NCBI GenBank assembly: GCA_902797915.1 | Contig: CADBUK010000069.1 | Location: 1-22,656, forward strand | Source: Oscillospiraceae bacterium | GTDB taxonomy: Bacteria > Bacillota > Clostridia > Oscillospirales > Acutalibacteraceae | Reading direction: 5' to 3' | Length of the DNA: 22,656 bases | Part shown: piece after piece, positions 14,530 to 22,656 of the stretch | Numbering within the stretch: the stretch's first letter is position 1 | Layout of the letters: each line of letters opens with the position of its first letter | Made by a program: the position numbers and the translations under genes | The notes under the pieces: generated by a model | What the model was told of the DNA's origin: nothing | Database searches by the model: none | What the model saw: the letters and a program-made list of their open reading frames with translations, nothing else

Positions 14530-15747
14530 TTAATAATTAGTAACTTTGATGATGTTGAGCACGTTTGCGCCCGAAAGCTTTGAATTAAGCTCATTTTCAG
14601 TCAGATTGTCGGTAATAAACGCAACCTCGTCAGACGGCTGACCCGTGCGCGAAAGGAACTTAACAACGCCGAGACGCGCCTTTGCCTCTGCCTGAGACAT
14701 CTTTGCGCGAACGTAAAACGGCATTTCAAGCTCTGCCTTATAATCAACAACATAATCCTCGTCGCCTGCGCCCCAGCCGAAAATCTTTTTGCGGAAGATG
14801 TGCTTTGCGCAGTCAACAATATCGGCAACGACTGCGGAAGCCGTAGGCAATTTACCCGCTCCCCTGCCGTAGAAGCAAACGTCGCCGACAGCGTCGCCGC
14901 GAACAAGAATTGCGTTGAAAACGTCGCGCACGCTTGCAAGCTGGCTGCCGTTATAAACAACCGCAGGGCTTACAAAAGCGGCAATTTTATTTTCATTAAT
15001 ATACTTAATCTGACCGAGCAGCTTTATTACGCCGTTTGCGCTGTGGATATAAGCAACGTCCTCAAGCGTGATATTAGTAATACCCTCTGCCTCAACCTGA
15101 TTAGGATAAACGTGCTTGCCGAAAGCAAGGGAAGCAAGAATGCATACCTTGCGGCAGGCGTCGTGCCCCTCGATATCAGCGGTGGGGTCCTTTTCGGCGT
15201 AACCGTTGTCCTGCGCGAGTTTGAGCGCAGCTTCAAACGACATATTTTCCTCAATCATTTTGGTTAAAATGAAGTTTGTTGTGCCGTTAAGAATACCCGC
15301 AACGCCCTCAATATTATTCGCGGCAAGGCACTGGGTCATCGGGCGGATAATCGGAATACCGCCGCCTACGCTTGCCTCAAACAAATAGTTTGCGTTGCTT
15401 TTTTCAGCCTGCTCAAGAAGCTCAAGACCCTTTTGCGCAACAAGCTCCTTGTTAGACGTTACAACGGATTTGCCTGCGCCGAGAAGCTTCATTGTGAAAT
15501 CAAAAGCGGGGTTTACGCCGCCCATTGTTTCGGCAACGATTTTAACCTCAGGGTCGTTAAGAATATCGTTAAAATCCTTGGTAAACGCGTTCTGATGAGG
15601 GTCATCGGGAAAATCGCGCAAATCAAGAATATACTTTACCTCAAGCGGCTCGCCCCCCGTGCGTTTGGCAATGATTTCGCTGTGGCTTTCAATAACCTCA
15701 ACCACGCCGCTGCCGACGGTGCCGTAGCCCATAACTGCAACCTTCAT
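14530..15747 (-). CDS. hom: Homoserine dehydrogenase
   Basis: This 405-aa enzyme reduces aspartate semialdehyde to homoserine, the branch point to threonine and methionine. The N-terminal Rossmann fold begins MKVAVMGYGTVGSGVVEVI, with the GxGxxG glycines at 7, 9 and 12. The catalytic region has SNKELVAQKG, ASVGGGIPIIRP, GILNGTTNFIL and AEKDPTADIEGHDACRKVCI. The C-terminal 70 residues, starting near RAKMSQAEAKARLGV, form an ACT-like regulatory domain. GGAGG lies 11 bp ahead of ATG 15747. The gene is 29 bp after the ACT-regulator gene and 21 bp before lysC. No thrB or thrC is in the window. Confidence 0.95.
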   Translation of the reverse strand: MKVAVMGYGTVGSGVVEVIESHSEIIAKRTGGEPLEVKYILDLRDFPDDPHQNAFTKDFNDILNDPEVKIVAETMGGVNPAFDFTMKLLGAGKSVVTSNKELVAQKGLELLEQAEKSNANYLFEASVGGGIPIIRPMTQCLAANNIEGVAGILNGTTNFILTKMIEENMSFEAALKLAQDNGYAEKDPTADIEGHDACRKVCILASLAFGKHVYPNQVEAEGITNITLEDVAYIHSANGVIKLLGQIKYINENKIAAFVSPAVVYNGSQLASVRDVFNAILVRGDAVGDVCFYGRGAGKLPTASAVVADIVDCAKHIFRKKIFGWGAGDEDYVVDYKAELEMPFYVRAKMSQAEAKARLGVVKFLSRTGQPSDEVAFITDNLTENELNSKLSGANVLNIIKVTNY

Positions 15748-15776
15748 ATATGCTTATACCTCCGTTATTTTAGAAA

Positions 15777-16217
15777 TCAGCTAACAATCTGAATGGTTTT
15801 TACTCCGCTGACAGTTCTGAGCTTATTGACAAGCACGGAAACGTCAACCGTCATATCCGCAACGAACATAGTAAGCGTAACGTCTGCAACGCCGTTTTGC
15901 GGAATTTCCTGATTAATGGAAAGCACGTTTGCGCCCACCATATAAAGCTCATTTGTGATTGCGGAAAGCACGCCCTTGGTATCCTCAAGCTTCATTGACA
16001 GGGTTACCATATCCTTTGAAACCTCTGAGTTATACTCAAAAACACCGTCTTTATATTTATAATATGCAGAGCGTGAAATCTGCGCCAGTTTTGCCGCCTG
16101 AGTTGCATTAGCGGCATCGCCGCTTGCAAGCAGCTTTTTTGCCTCAATAACTCTTGCGTAAACGTCAGGCAGAATATCTGCATTCACAAGAAAATATTTT
16201 GGTTTTGAATCAGACAA
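15777..16217 (-). CDS. PheB/UPF0735-type ACT-domain protein, probable regulator of hom-lysC
   Basis: This 146-aa protein matches the UPF0735/PheB family. It starts KYFLVNADILPDVYARVIEAKKLLASG, followed by a helix-turn-helix-like stretch (about 38-56, TQAAKLAQISRSAYYKYKD) and a C-terminal ACT domain (about 71-143), so it probably senses an amino acid and binds DNA. It is the first gene of an operon with hom and lysC, which points to threonine or another aspartate-family amino acid as the signal. The start codon is TTG 16217, preceded by GGTGG at 6 bp spacing; no ATG is available upstream in frame. The rare start and modest ribosome site suggest low expression, as expected for a regulator. An AT-rich palindrome upstream of the promoter is a candidate binding site. 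The DNA-binding role is inference. Confidence 0.85.
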   Translation of the reverse strand: MSDSKPKYFLVNADILPDVYARVIEAKKLLASGDAANATQAAKLAQISRSAYYKYKDGVFEYNSEVSKDMVTLSMKLEDTKGVLSAITNELYMVGANVLSINQEIPQNGVADVTLTMFVADMTVDVSVLVNKLRTVSGVKTIQIVS

Positions 16218-16268
16218 GAATGTCCACCACCCAAAGACAATTGTTTCGCTGTGAAAAACACTTTAGTT

Positions 16269-16297
16269 ATAATAACACCAAATATTGAATAATACAA
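16269..16297 (-). promoter_or_regulatory. Promoter of the ACT-hom-lysC operon
   Basis: On the minus strand TTGTAT (16297-16292) and TATTAT (16274-16269) are spaced by 17 bp. A start near 16262 gives a leader of about 45 nt, too short for a riboswitch or T-box. Confidence 0.65.
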
Positions 16298-16301
16298 GAG
16301 G

Positions 16302-16324
16302 AAATTTGAAATTTTTTCAAATTT
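16302..16324. promoter_or_regulatory. AT-rich perfect palindrome, candidate operator
   Basis: AAATTTGAAA (16302-16311) and TTTCAAATTT (16315-16324) form perfect 10-bp arms around TTT. It lies 5 bp upstream of the -35 of the ACT-hom-lysC promoter and 14 bp upstream of the -35 of the divergent promoter at 16338. It is not followed by a T-run, so operator fits better than terminator. The binding protein is unknown. Confidence 0.5.
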
Positions 16325-16337
16325 AGATATTTAATTC

Positions 16338-16366
16338 TTGATAATATAAAAATATAGGTTTATTAT
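16338..16366 (+). promoter_or_regulatory. Promoter of the AI-2E family gene
   Basis: TTGATA (16338-16343) and TATTAT (16361-16366) are spaced by 17 bp, 45 bp ahead of the start codon. Confidence 0.6.
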
Positions 16367-16410
16367 AGATATTAGAAATTAGCTTTTTCAACAAAAAAGA
16401 GGAATTTAAA

Positions 16411-17601
16411 ATGAGTAGTGTTGAAAAGAAAAGAGCATTTTTAATAAACCTTGCGTTTCTGGCGGCAGTTCTCGGGCTTATTTTCGTATTTTTCAAATAC
16501 CTGTTCTGGCCCGTTGCTCCCTTCCTGCTGTCGTTCTTTTTTGCGGTGCTGCTGCAAAGGCCGCTGCGCTGGCTTGACAAAAAGGCGAAAAAGAAATGCC
16601 ACACGCTGTGGGCAATTCTGCTTGTGCTGCTGTCAATAATGATAATTCTTGTGCCGATTATTCTGCTGCTGTCGCGCTTTATTGCAGAGATTTCAAACTT
16701 TGTCAGTTACCTGACGGCAAGCCTTTCGGACTTCCCCGAGTTTATGAAAACTCTGCAGGCGGCGCTGCTTAAAGCAATTGCGTTTCTGCCTGATTCCATT
16801 TACAACAAAGCTTCGCAGTCAATAATTGAAAGCACAAATAATCTTGCAAACGATTTTAACCTGAGCAAGCTCGGAATTGATATGAGCACCGTTTCAAACA
16901 CCATATCAACAGGCGTTACGGGGGTTTACAGCGTTGCTAAAAACGTTCCCGGAATTGCGCTGAGCATTGTCATCGGAATTATTGCGTGGATTTTATTTAC
17001 TAAGGATTATGATAAAATCGTGCGTTTCCTTCAGCTTCAGCTGCCCGACGGCAAAAAAAATCTGCTTGTTGAAATCAAACAGGTATTTTACAAAACCATT
17101 CTTAAAATGGTGCGCGCTTACAGCTTGATTATGCTGATTACGTTCTGCGAGCTCAGCCTTGGTTTTTCCATTCTGCGAATGATTGGCGCAATAAACGGCA
17201 CATATATTTACCTGATTGCGCTTGCAATAACGATATTTGACATTTTGCCCGTTGCGGGCAGCGGCGGTATTTTAGTACCGTGGGCGCTGATTGCGCTTAT
17301 CATCGGCAATCCCAAGCTTGCAATCGGTCTTATTATCATCTATATTACAATAACCGTTATCAGACAGTATATCGAGCCTAAAATCGTAGGCGACTCGCTT
17401 GGCGTAAACCCGATTATTACTCTTGCTGGGCTGTATTTCGGCTTAAAGCTGTTCGGCTTTATCGGAATGTTTATCGTGCCGATTTCCGTTATGACCTTAA
17501 AGGCGTTTAACGATACGGGCAGAATTCAGCTTTGGAAAATACCCGCAGAAAAACGCATTGACGAAAACAGTAAAATATTTAACAGAGAAAAGAAAGAGTA
17601 A
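16411..17601 (+). CDS. AI-2E/PerM family membrane transporter
   Basis: This 396-aa protein has the layout of the AI-2E exporter (PerM, UPF0118) family. Two membrane segments sit near residues 12-50 and one near 68-90, followed by an amphipathic region of about 110 residues. Four to five more membrane segments lie from about 185 onward. Family landmarks are FLLSFFFAVLLQRPLRWLDKK near the N-terminus and the late IFDILPVAGSGGILVPWALIAL and YIEPKIVGDSLGVNPIITLAG segments. The ATG has AGAGGAA 6 bp upstream. In spore formers this family includes the sporulation protein YtvI, a possible alternative, but sequence reading alone cannot decide between the two. Substrate is unknown; some family members are Na+/H+ antiporters. 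It is monocistronic and divergent from the ACT-hom-lysC operon. Confidence 0.88.
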   Translation: MSSVEKKRAFLINLAFLAAVLGLIFVFFKYLFWPVAPFLLSFFFAVLLQRPLRWLDKKAKKKCHTLWAILLVLLSIMIILVPIILLLSRFIAEISNFVSYLTASLSDFPEFMKTLQAALLKAIAFLPDSIYNKASQSIIESTNNLANDFNLSKLGIDMSTVSNTISTGVTGVYSVAKNVPGIALSIVIGIIAWILFTKDYDKIVRFLQLQLPDGKKNLLVEIKQVFYKTILKMVRAYSLIMLITFCELSLGFSILRMIGAINGTYIYLIALAITIFDILPVAGSGGILVPWALIALIIGNPKLAIGLIIIYITITVIRQYIEPKIVGDSLGVNPIITLAGLYFGLKLFGFIGMFIVPISVMTLKAFNDTGRIQLWKIPAEKRIDENSKIFNREKKE

Positions 17602-17620
17602 AACAAAAAGTAAAACAAAA

Positions 17621-17649
17621 AGCGCTTCCGATTTTAAGTCGGAAGCGTT
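17621..17649. terminator. Bidirectional terminator between the AI-2E gene and the ABC importer operon
   Basis: A stem of nine Watson-Crick pairs (CGCTTCCGA 17623-17631, TCGGAAGCG 17639-17647), extended by one or two pairs, closes a 7-nt loop. TTATTTTAATT follows on the plus strand and CTTTTTGTTTT on the minus strand. Confidence 0.85.
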
Positions 17650-17652
17650 ATT

Positions 17653-18435
17653 TTAATTATCATAGTTTTTAAGGAATTCCTTTGTACGTTCGTTGGTCGG
17701 GTTTTCAAAAACCTCTTCAGGCGTGCCCTGCTCGCAGATAACGCCGCCGTCCATAAAGATAACCTTATCGGAAACGTCGTGGGCAAATTTCATTTCGTGG
17801 GTTACTATAACCATAGTCATATTATCAGCCGCAAGGCTTTTGATAACCTTTAATATTTCGCCCGTCAGCTCGGGGTCAAGCGCCGAGGTGGGCTCGTCAA
17901 AAAACAGCACCTTGGGCGAAAGACAAAGCGCCCTTGCAATTGAAACGCGCTGTTTCTGCCCGCCCGAAAGCTCGCAGGGGTAAGCGTCCTTCTTTTCCGA
18001 AAGCCCAACCTTTTCAAGCAGGCTGAGCGCTTTCTGCTCAATCTCGTCGATAATCTGCTTTTTATTCTGCTTGAAATCGTCCCTTTCCTTTGCGAGCAGC
18101 TTGGGCGCGATAACAAGATTATCAAACACGCTGTACTGCGGAAAAAGGTTGAAATCCTGAAAAACCAAGCCGAAATTAAGCCTGTTTTTCCTGATTTGCT
18201 TTTCGGAAATACGCGATTTATCGGAAGCGTCAAAAATCAGCTCGCCGTCAACCGTAATTGTGCCGTAATCGGCAGTTTCAAGGAAATTCATACAGCGAAG
18301 CAGGGTTGTTTTACCGCTGCCCGATGAGCCGATGATTGAAAGCACCTCGCCCTCCTCAAGCGAAAAGGTAATGCCCTTGAGAACGTTATTTGAGCCGAAG
18401 CTTTTTTGAATATCGTTTATTTCAAGAATTGCCAT
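17653..18435 (-). CDS. Polar amino acid ABC transporter ATPase
   Basis: This 260-aa protein is the ATPase of a polar amino acid importer (GlnQ/ArtP/HisP branch). Walker A is GSSGSGKT (36-43), the signature is [15 protein letters not shown], Walker B is [13 protein letters not shown], and the switch histidine is in VIVTHEM. The Q-loop reads [15 protein letters not shown]. It carries about 20 extra residues between the Q-loop and the signature ([20 protein letters not shown]), a modest insertion seen in several Firmicute members. GGTGG precedes ATG 18435. The gene is 17 bp after its permease and last in a binding protein-permease-ATPase operon. The exact amino acid carried is unknown. Confidence 0.95.
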   Translation of the reverse strand: MAILEINDIQKSFGSNNVLKGITFSLEEGEVLSIIGSSGSGKTTLLRCMNFLETADYGTITVDGELIFDASDKSRISEKQIRKNRLNFGLVFQDFNLFPQYSVFDNLVIAPKLLAKERDDFKQNKKQIIDEIEQKALSLLEKVGLSEKKDAYPCELSGGQKQRVSIARALCLSPKVLFFDEPTSALDPELTGEILKVIKSLAADNMTMVIVTHEMKFAHDVSDKVIFMDGGVICEQGTPEEVFENPTNERTKEFLKNYDN

Positions 18436-18452
18436 AACAAACCACCTGCCCT

Positions 18453-19118
18453 TTAACCTTTATAATAATCCATCTTCTTTTCCGCCCAGCCGAACAGCAG
18501 GGTAAGAATTCCGCAGAAAAGAAGGTAAAACGCGCCCGTGTAAAACAGCGGCCAGATAAGACCCTCCATTTTTATATAAACCTGCGCAGTCCAGATGATT
18601 TCATAAACGGCAATAATTCTTGCAAGAGAGGTGTCCTTTACAAGCGTAATAATTTCATTACTCATAGGAGGCACAATACGCTTGATAACCTGAAACAGCA
18701 CAATCCTGAAAAAGATTTGCCCCTTGGTCATACCGAGCACCTGCCCCGCCTCATACTGCCCCTTGGGGATTGCCTCAATTCCGCCCCTGTAAATTTCTGA
18801 GAAATAGCAGGCGTAATTAATAACAAACGCAATCAGAACCGCGTTGAAGCGCTCCATTAAGTCCCAGTGAAAAATAAGCCCGGGTCCGTAATAAACGACA
18901 ATGAGCTGAAGCATAAGCGGAGTGCCGCGGATAACCCAGACAAACGCCTTTGTTATCAGCTTTAAGGGCTTAAATTTGCTCATTGAGCCGAAGCTGATTA
19001 TAAGCCCCAGCGGAAGCGCGAAAAGCAGGGTTAAGGCAAAGAGCTTAACCGTCATACCGAAGCCGCCGAGCAAATCAAGCGTAACCTCTAAAAATTTTCC
19101 CATGTCCATCGTAAACAT
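18453..19118 (-). CDS. Polar amino acid ABC transporter permease
   Basis: This 221-aa permease is of the HisM/GlnP type. About five membrane segments are visible, with the [17 protein letters not shown] motif typical of this family and the EAA loop [21 protein letters not shown] that docks with the ATPase. I start it at ATG 19118, behind GAAAGGT with 9 bp spacing. A longer frame from 19175 exists, but its first 19 codons run through the hairpin at 19144-19169. As the only permease gene of the operon it would act as a homodimer. The substrate cannot be read from sequence. Confidence 0.93.
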   Translation of the reverse strand: MFTMDMGKFLEVTLDLLGGFGMTVKLFALTLLFALPLGLIISFGSMSKFKPLKLITKAFVWVIRGTPLMLQLIVVYYGPGLIFHWDLMERFNAVLIAFVINYACYFSEIYRGGIEAIPKGQYEAGQVLGMTKGQIFFRIVLFQVIKRIVPPMSNEIITLVKDTSLARIIAVYEIIWTAQVYIKMEGLIWPLFYTGAFYLLFCGILTLLFGWAEKKMDYYKG

Positions 19119-19143
19119 AAAGGTATTACCTTTCAAAAAAGAT

Positions 19144-19169
19144 TTAGGCTGCCCGTTTAGGCAGCCTAA
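19144..19169 (-). terminator. Operon-internal hairpin, probable partial terminator
   Basis: A perfect 10-bp stem (TTAGGCTGCC 19144-19153, GGCAGCCTAA 19160-19169) closes a 6-nt loop between the binding-protein and permease genes. On the minus strand it is followed by ATCTTTTTTG. It may stop most transcripts after the binding-protein gene, or protect that messenger's 3' end, giving excess binding protein over permease. Confidence 0.7.
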
Positions 19170-19185
19170 TGCCATTAAAAATTAA

Positions 19186-19983
19186 TTACGCAAGCGTAAT
19201 GCCGTACTTCTCTGCAAGCGCCTGAAGTGTGCCGTCAGCCTTCATTTCCTGAATTGTAGCGTTAACAACCGCAACAGCGTCGCTGCCCTTGCGGAAGCCG
19301 ATACCGTACTGCTCGGAATTAAGCTCAACTGCAACGCCGAGGTTTGCATAGCTTGTGCCCTCGCCCGTCATAGCGTTTGCCATAGTGATATCAATAACGC
19401 AAGCGTCAACGGAGCCGCTTGCAACCTCCATAAGCGCGTCGGACTGTGCCGCAACTGCGGTTGCCTTATCGCCGAGGCCTGCCTCTGTAAGAACCTCCTC
19501 GCCTGCTGAGCCTGACTCAACGGCAAAGGTTAAATCTGCAAGGCTTTCAACGGTGGAGTAGTTTGCAGCCTTATCGGCAGCCATAACAACAACCTGGGCA
19601 TTCATAGCATAAGGGTCTGTGCAATCCATAGCGGCAAGAACTTCGGGAGTGAGGGTCATACCGTTCCAGATGCAGTCAACGCTCTTTGCATTGAGCTCAA
19701 GGTGCTTATTATCCCAGTCAACAACCTGGAATTCAGCCTTAACGCCGAGCTTTTCGCAAACAGCAAGGGCAAACTCAGTGTCAAAGCCTGTCCATTCGCC
19801 GTTAGCATCCTTATAGTTCATAGGCTCATACTCTGTAATACCGATAACCATAACGCCCTTGTCCTTGATATAAGCAAGGTCGCTTCCGTCATTGTCAGCC
19901 GTCTTAGCTGAGCAGGCTGCGAAAACAGCGCCAACCATAAGAACGGCAAGAACAACTGCTAAAACTTTTTTAAAATTCTTCAT
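19186..19983 (-). CDS. Polar amino acid ABC transporter substrate-binding lipoprotein
   Basis: This 265-aa protein is a family 3 extracellular solute-binding protein. A lipoprotein signal (MKNFKKVLAVVLAVLMVGAV) ends in FAAC with Cys24 as lipid site. The mature part begins with an Asp/Ser-rich linker, then VMVIGITEYEPMNYKDANGE and WTGFDTEFALAVCEKLG, the standard first lobe of amino acid-binding proteins. DCIWNGMTLTPEV provides the typical hinge-region motif. The ATG at 19983 has AAGGAG 8 bp upstream. It is first in the operon and is followed by an attenuator-like hairpin, consistent with higher production than the membrane parts. Likely ligands are polar amino acids or cystine; I cannot say which. 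Confidence 0.94.
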   Translation of the reverse strand: MKNFKKVLAVVLAVLMVGAVFAACSAKTADNDGSDLAYIKDKGVMVIGITEYEPMNYKDANGEWTGFDTEFALAVCEKLGVKAEFQVVDWDNKHLELNAKSVDCIWNGMTLTPEVLAAMDCTDPYAMNAQVVVMAADKAANYSTVESLADLTFAVESGSAGEEVLTEAGLGDKATAVAAQSDALMEVASGSVDACVIDITMANAMTGEGTSYANLGVAVELNSEQYGIGFRKGSDAVAVVNATIQEMKADGTLQALAEKYGITLA

Positions 19984-20027
19984 TCTTAATTCTCCTTAAA
20001 AAATCTGTTCGTTTTTAACGACGCTTT

Positions 20028-20056
20028 ATTTTATCGTATTAGTGTACTAAAGTCAA
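20028..20056 (-). promoter_or_regulatory. Promoter of the amino acid importer operon
   Basis: On the minus strand TTGACT (20056-20051) and TAAAAT (20033-20028) are spaced by 17 bp, about 45 bp ahead of the start codon. The leader holds a small CGTTAAAAACG hairpin and no recognisable riboswitch. Confidence 0.75.
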
Positions 20057-20126
20057 GAAAAAAATACAAATCAAATAATTATTTAATTAATGCGTATTAA
20101 AAAGATACAAAATTTCGCATAAAAAT

Positions 20127-20160
20127 ACGGGGACACGCCGCACAAACGGAATGTCCCCGT
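20127..20160 (-). terminator. Terminator of the iolD-iolE operon
   Basis: Perfect 9-bp arms (ACGGGGACA 20127-20135, TGTCCCCGT 20152-20160) close a 16-nt region that can form a small inner stem (CCG/CGG). On the minus strand the stem leads into ATTTTTATG. It lies 8 bp after the iolE stop codon. Confidence 0.85.
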
Positions 20161-20168
20161 GTTTTCAT

Positions 20169-21068
20169 TTATAAACCTGCTTTTTCGCGGATGTACTTGC
20201 GTGCCTTTACGGCATATTCAAACGGGTTAGCTTTTGCAGGGTCCTGCTCAGCCTCAACAACAACCCAGCCCTCATAATCATTCTCTGCAAGAATGTCAAA
20301 AATCGGCTGGAAGTCAACGTCGCCGTCGCCCGGCACGGTAAACACGCCTGCGCGAACTGCGTCAAGGAAGCTCATATGATTAGGAACAACCTGATTGTTA
20401 TAAACATCAAGGCGGATGTCTTTAAGATGAACATGCTTAATGCGGTTAACATACTTTTTAAGCACTGGTACGGGGTCAATGCCCGCAAAGGTAAGATGGC
20501 CTGAGTCAAAGAGAAGATAAACAAGCTCGGGGTCAGTGAGTTCCATAAGCTTATCAATTTCCTCAACGGTCTGCACGCCCGTGCCCATATGATGATGAAC
20601 GGTAAAGTACATACCTTTTGACCTTGCGTAAGCGCCCATCTCGTTAAAGCCCTTAACAACGGTTGCCCACTGCTCGTCGGTATAATAGGGCTTTTCATCA
20701 AGGATTGATTTTGTTAAATCGCCCTGAATTGAATTGCCCTGCTCCGAAGCGCCGATAACCTTTGCGCCGAGAGCGTACAGCTTGTCACAATGAGCCTTGA
20801 AAGCCTCAATGGTTTCCTCATAAGGCTTTGAGGTTAAGTAAGATGAAAACCAGGCGTTGCAAATCTGCAGACCGCGGATGTCAAGATACTTTTTAAGAAC
20901 GGCAGGGTCGCTCGGGTATTTATTACCGATTTCAGAGCCCTTGAAGCCTGCAAGAGCCATTTCGCTGATGCACTGCTCAAAGCTGTTTTCGGCGCCCAAA
21001 TCAGGCATATCGTCATTAGTCCAGCCAATCGGAGCGATGGCAAGTTTTACTTTTTCAGGATTAAGCAT
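20169..21068 (-). CDS. iolE: Inosose dehydratase, sugar phosphate isomerase/epimerase fold
   Basis: This 299-aa protein matches IolE, which dehydrates 2-keto-myo-inositol to the cyclic 1,2-dione used by IolD. It is a TIM barrel of the AP endonuclease family 2 type. It starts [18 protein letters not shown] as IolE proteins do. Other landmarks are [46 protein letters not shown] and the late [10 protein letters not shown], whose histidine, aspartate and glutamate residues are the expected metal ligands. AAAGGA lies upstream of ATG 21068. It is 29 bp downstream of iolD on the same strand, which supports the specific assignment over a generic sugar isomerase. Confidence 0.92.
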   Translation of the reverse strand: MLNPEKVKLAIAPIGWTNDDMPDLGAENSFEQCISEMALAGFKGSEIGNKYPSDPAVLKKYLDIRGLQICNAWFSSYLTSKPYEETIEAFKAHCDKLYALGAKVIGASEQGNSIQGDLTKSILDEKPYYTDEQWATVVKGFNEMGAYARSKGMYFTVHHHMGTGVQTVEEIDKLMELTDPELVYLLFDSGHLTFAGIDPVPVLKKYVNRIKHVHLKDIRLDVYNNQVVPNHMSFLDAVRAGVFTVPGDGDVDFQPIFDILAENDYEGWVVVEAEQDPAKANPFEYAVKARKYIREKAGL

Positions 21069-21097
21069 AATATATTTCCTTTCAAAAATGCGATTTA

Positions 21098-22656
21098 TTA
21101 ATAATCGAAAGTTTTAGCGATATTTGTTTTCATATCTTCGTATGCTGCTGCAACGGTTTCGCTCTTTGAAACCTCTGCAACGCCTACTCTCCACCAGCTT
21201 TCAAAGCCGGGAGTCATAGTTTTAGGCAGAACCTTGATGTCAAAGAGACAGGGACGCGTCTGGTTTTTAGCGTCTGCAAGCGCGGCGCGAAGCTCGTCAG
21301 AGGTGCGGCAGGTGTAGCCCTTTGCACCGTAGCCCTCTGCAATCTTTGCAAAATCAACGTCAATTTCGTCGCCGTCGAGCATACCCGTTACAGGATTTCT
21401 GGCGCGGAATACAGTGCCGAAGGTGTCAGTGCCCTGGTTGTTCTGCAGGTTTTCAATGCAGCCCCAGCCCATATTATCAAAGAGGCAGACATTAATCTTA
21501 AGCCCCTCCTGCAGTGCGGTGTAAAGCTCGCTATGGCCCATAAGGAAAGAGCCGTCGCCGCAGAAGGTGTAAACATCAACATCCGGCTGTGCAAGCTTTG
21601 CGCCGAGAGCGCCGTTAACCTCATAGCCCATATTGGAATAACCGTATTCCATATGGTAAGTGCCCCTGTTTTTCGGGCGGAAAAGGCGCTGCATATCGCC
21701 GGGAAGCGAGCCTGCAGAGCCGAGGGCAATATCGTCCTCGCCCATAAATTCGTTAATAATGCCAAGTGCAAGGGTCTGGCTTAAGCCGCCTTCAAGCTCC
21801 TTGGTATAATAATCGTCAACAATAGCGTCCCACTCTGCCTTTGCAGCGGCAACCTCGCCTGTGTAAGCGGTTTTATAGCCTTCACAAGCGGAAATGAGCG
21901 CGGTAACAGCCTCTTTGGCATCAGCAACAATTGCCTCTGCGTCCATCTTATAAGCGTCAAACGGACAAATATTAATACCAAGCACCTTGCGATTTTCGTT
22001 AAACAGCCACTTTGAGGAGGTTGTAAAGTCGGTAAAGCGGGTGCCTACGCCTATAATAAGGTCAGCGTCCCTGCCGATAACATTGGCAGCCTTGCCGCCC
22101 GTTACGCCGATACCGCCGAGATTGAGCGGATGATTCCACGCAATTAAGCCCTTGCCCGCCTGAGTTTCGCTAATCGGGATATTGTATTTTTCCGCAAACT
22201 CAAGAAGCTCTTTTTCAGCGCCGCTGTAACGAACGCCGCCGCCGCATACGATAAGCGGCTTCTTAGCCTCTTTGATAAGCTTTGCAGCCCTTTCAAGCTG
22301 AGAAGCGGTAATCGGACGTCTGTCCATATGCCAAACGCGCTTCTGCAGGAAATGCTCGGGGTAATCATAAGCCTCGCCCTCAACGTCCTGCGGCATTGCA
22401 AGGCAAACCGCACCCGTATCTGCAGGGTCGGTAAGCACGCGCATTGCGTTAATGCAAGCGGTCATAAGCTGTTCGGGGCGCAGAATTCTGTCAAAATAAT
22501 GGCAAACGCCCTTAAAAGCGTCCGTAACCGTTCTGCCGTAGTTATCAAAAAACTCTGCCTGCTGCAAAACAGGGTCAGGCTGGCGGCATGCAAAGGTGGC
22601 GCCCGGGAGAACGAGGAGCGGAATCCTGTTAGCAGTTGCGCACCCGCAGGCGGTAA
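21098..22656 (-). CDS. iolD: Trihydroxycyclohexane-1,2-dione hydrolase (partial, N-terminus outside window)
   Basis: The frame stays open to the window edge. 518 residues are visible and I estimate about 120 are missing at the N-terminus by comparison with IolD of about 640 aa. IolD uses thiamine diphosphate to hydrolyse the cyclic dione to 5-deoxy-glucuronate, opening the inositol ring. The edge reads [11 protein letters not shown] then [20 protein letters not shown], followed by [20 protein letters not shown], close to B. subtilis IolD. The cofactor motif is [19 protein letters not shown] with the downstream FDNMGWG asparagine. A shorter start at TTG 22567 falls in the middle of this conserved region and is not a true start. 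Immediately followed by iolE. Confidence 0.95.
   Translation of the reverse strand, partial: TACGCATANRIPLLVLPGATFACRQPDPVLQQAEFFDNYGRTVTDAFKGVCHYFDRILRPEQLMTACINAMRVLTDPADTGAVCLAMPQDVEGEAYDYPEHFLQKRVWHMDRRPITASQLERAAKLIKEAKKPLIVCGGGVRYSGAEKELLEFAEKYNIPISETQAGKGLIAWNHPLNLGGIGVTGGKAANVIGRDADLIIGVGTRFTDFTTSSKWLFNENRKVLGINICPFDAYKMDAEAIVADAKEAVTALISACEGYKTAYTGEVAAAKAEWDAIVDDYYTKELEGGLSQTLALGIINEFMGEDDIALGSAGSLPGDMQRLFRPKNRGTYHMEYGYSNMGYEVNGALGAKLAQPDVDVYTFCGDGSFLMGHSELYTALQEGLKINVCLFDNMGWGCIENLQNNQGTDTFGTVFRARNPVTGMLDGDEIDVDFAKIAEGYGAKGYTCRTSDELRAALADAKNQTRPCLFDIKVLPKTMTPGFESWWRVGVAEVSKSETVAAAYEDMKTNIAKTFDY

Noticed and set aside
16221..16240. GGGTGG motif before the ACT-regulator gene, reminiscent of a T-box
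   Set aside because: The leader is only about 45 nt, with no specifier stem or terminator/antiterminator pair; the motif serves as the ribosome site.
19119..19175. 19-codon N-terminal extension of the importer permease
   Set aside because: It is mostly the attenuator-like hairpin sequence, and a ribosome site sits directly ahead of ATG 19118.
21098..22567. Complete shorter IolD starting at TTG 22567
   Set aside because: The frame continues upstream to the window edge with conserved IolD sequence, so the gene is cut by the window and not truncated.

Overview
The window looks like chromosomal DNA from a spore-forming anaerobic Firmicute, most likely a gut Clostridia of the Oscillospirales/Ruminococcaceae type. 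A GerA-type germinant receptor operon shows spore formation. The promoters are TTGACA/TATAAT-like with 17-bp spacers, Shine-Dalgarno sites are strong and GGAGG-like, several starts are TTG or GTG, and most genes end at sharp hairpin terminators. I see no rRNA, tRNA, CRISPR array, insertion sequence, phage gene or integrase. The region reads as stable core chromosome, not an accessory island. No gene-free stretch exceeds about 200 bp.

Layout. Positions 1-3.8 kb hold a 49-codon secreted or membrane peptide gene (+), then a complete germinant receptor operon on the minus strand (gerAA, gerAB, gerAC, each overlapping the next). Divergent from it, at 3.9-4.9 kb, is a coupled pair on the plus strand: a DUF421 (YetF-type) membrane protein and a DUF4363 protein. 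At 5.0-5.6 kb is a queuosine-precursor transporter (queT, -) with a structured leader that resembles a preQ1 riboswitch. At 5.8-7.3 kb is an MmsA/IolA-type CoA-acylating semialdehyde dehydrogenase (+), and at 7.4-8.2 kb a YebC regulator (+). From 13.2 kb back to 8.2 kb runs a minus-strand group greA-lysS-ilvD plus a Wzt/TagH-like ATPase. At 13.3-16.2 kb is an aspartate-family amino acid operon on the minus strand (ACT regulator, hom, lysC). An AI-2E/PerM-type membrane protein follows (+). At 17.6-20.0 kb is a polar amino acid ABC importer on the minus strand (binding protein, permease, ATPase), with an internal attenuator-like hairpin. The right end holds iolE and a partial iolD on the minus strand, running off the edge.

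How they work together. IolD and IolE are consecutive steps of myo-inositol breakdown. The dehydrogenase at 5.8 kb could finish the same route by making acetyl-CoA from malonate semialdehyde, although it lies about 13 kb away under its own promoter. The ACT-hom-lysC operon feeds threonine, methionine and lysine synthesis, and ilvD serves branched-chain amino acids. The germination operon and the DUF421/DUF4363 pair share one divergent control region that contains a long inverted repeat.

Most worth a second look: a lysyl-tRNA synthetase carrying an N-terminal tandem DUF1508 (YegP-like) extension; the preQ1-like leader of queT with an extra hairpin; the symmetric control region between the germination operon and DUF421; and an AT-rich palindrome beside the threonine-operon promoter. 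I found no convincing wholly new multigene system.
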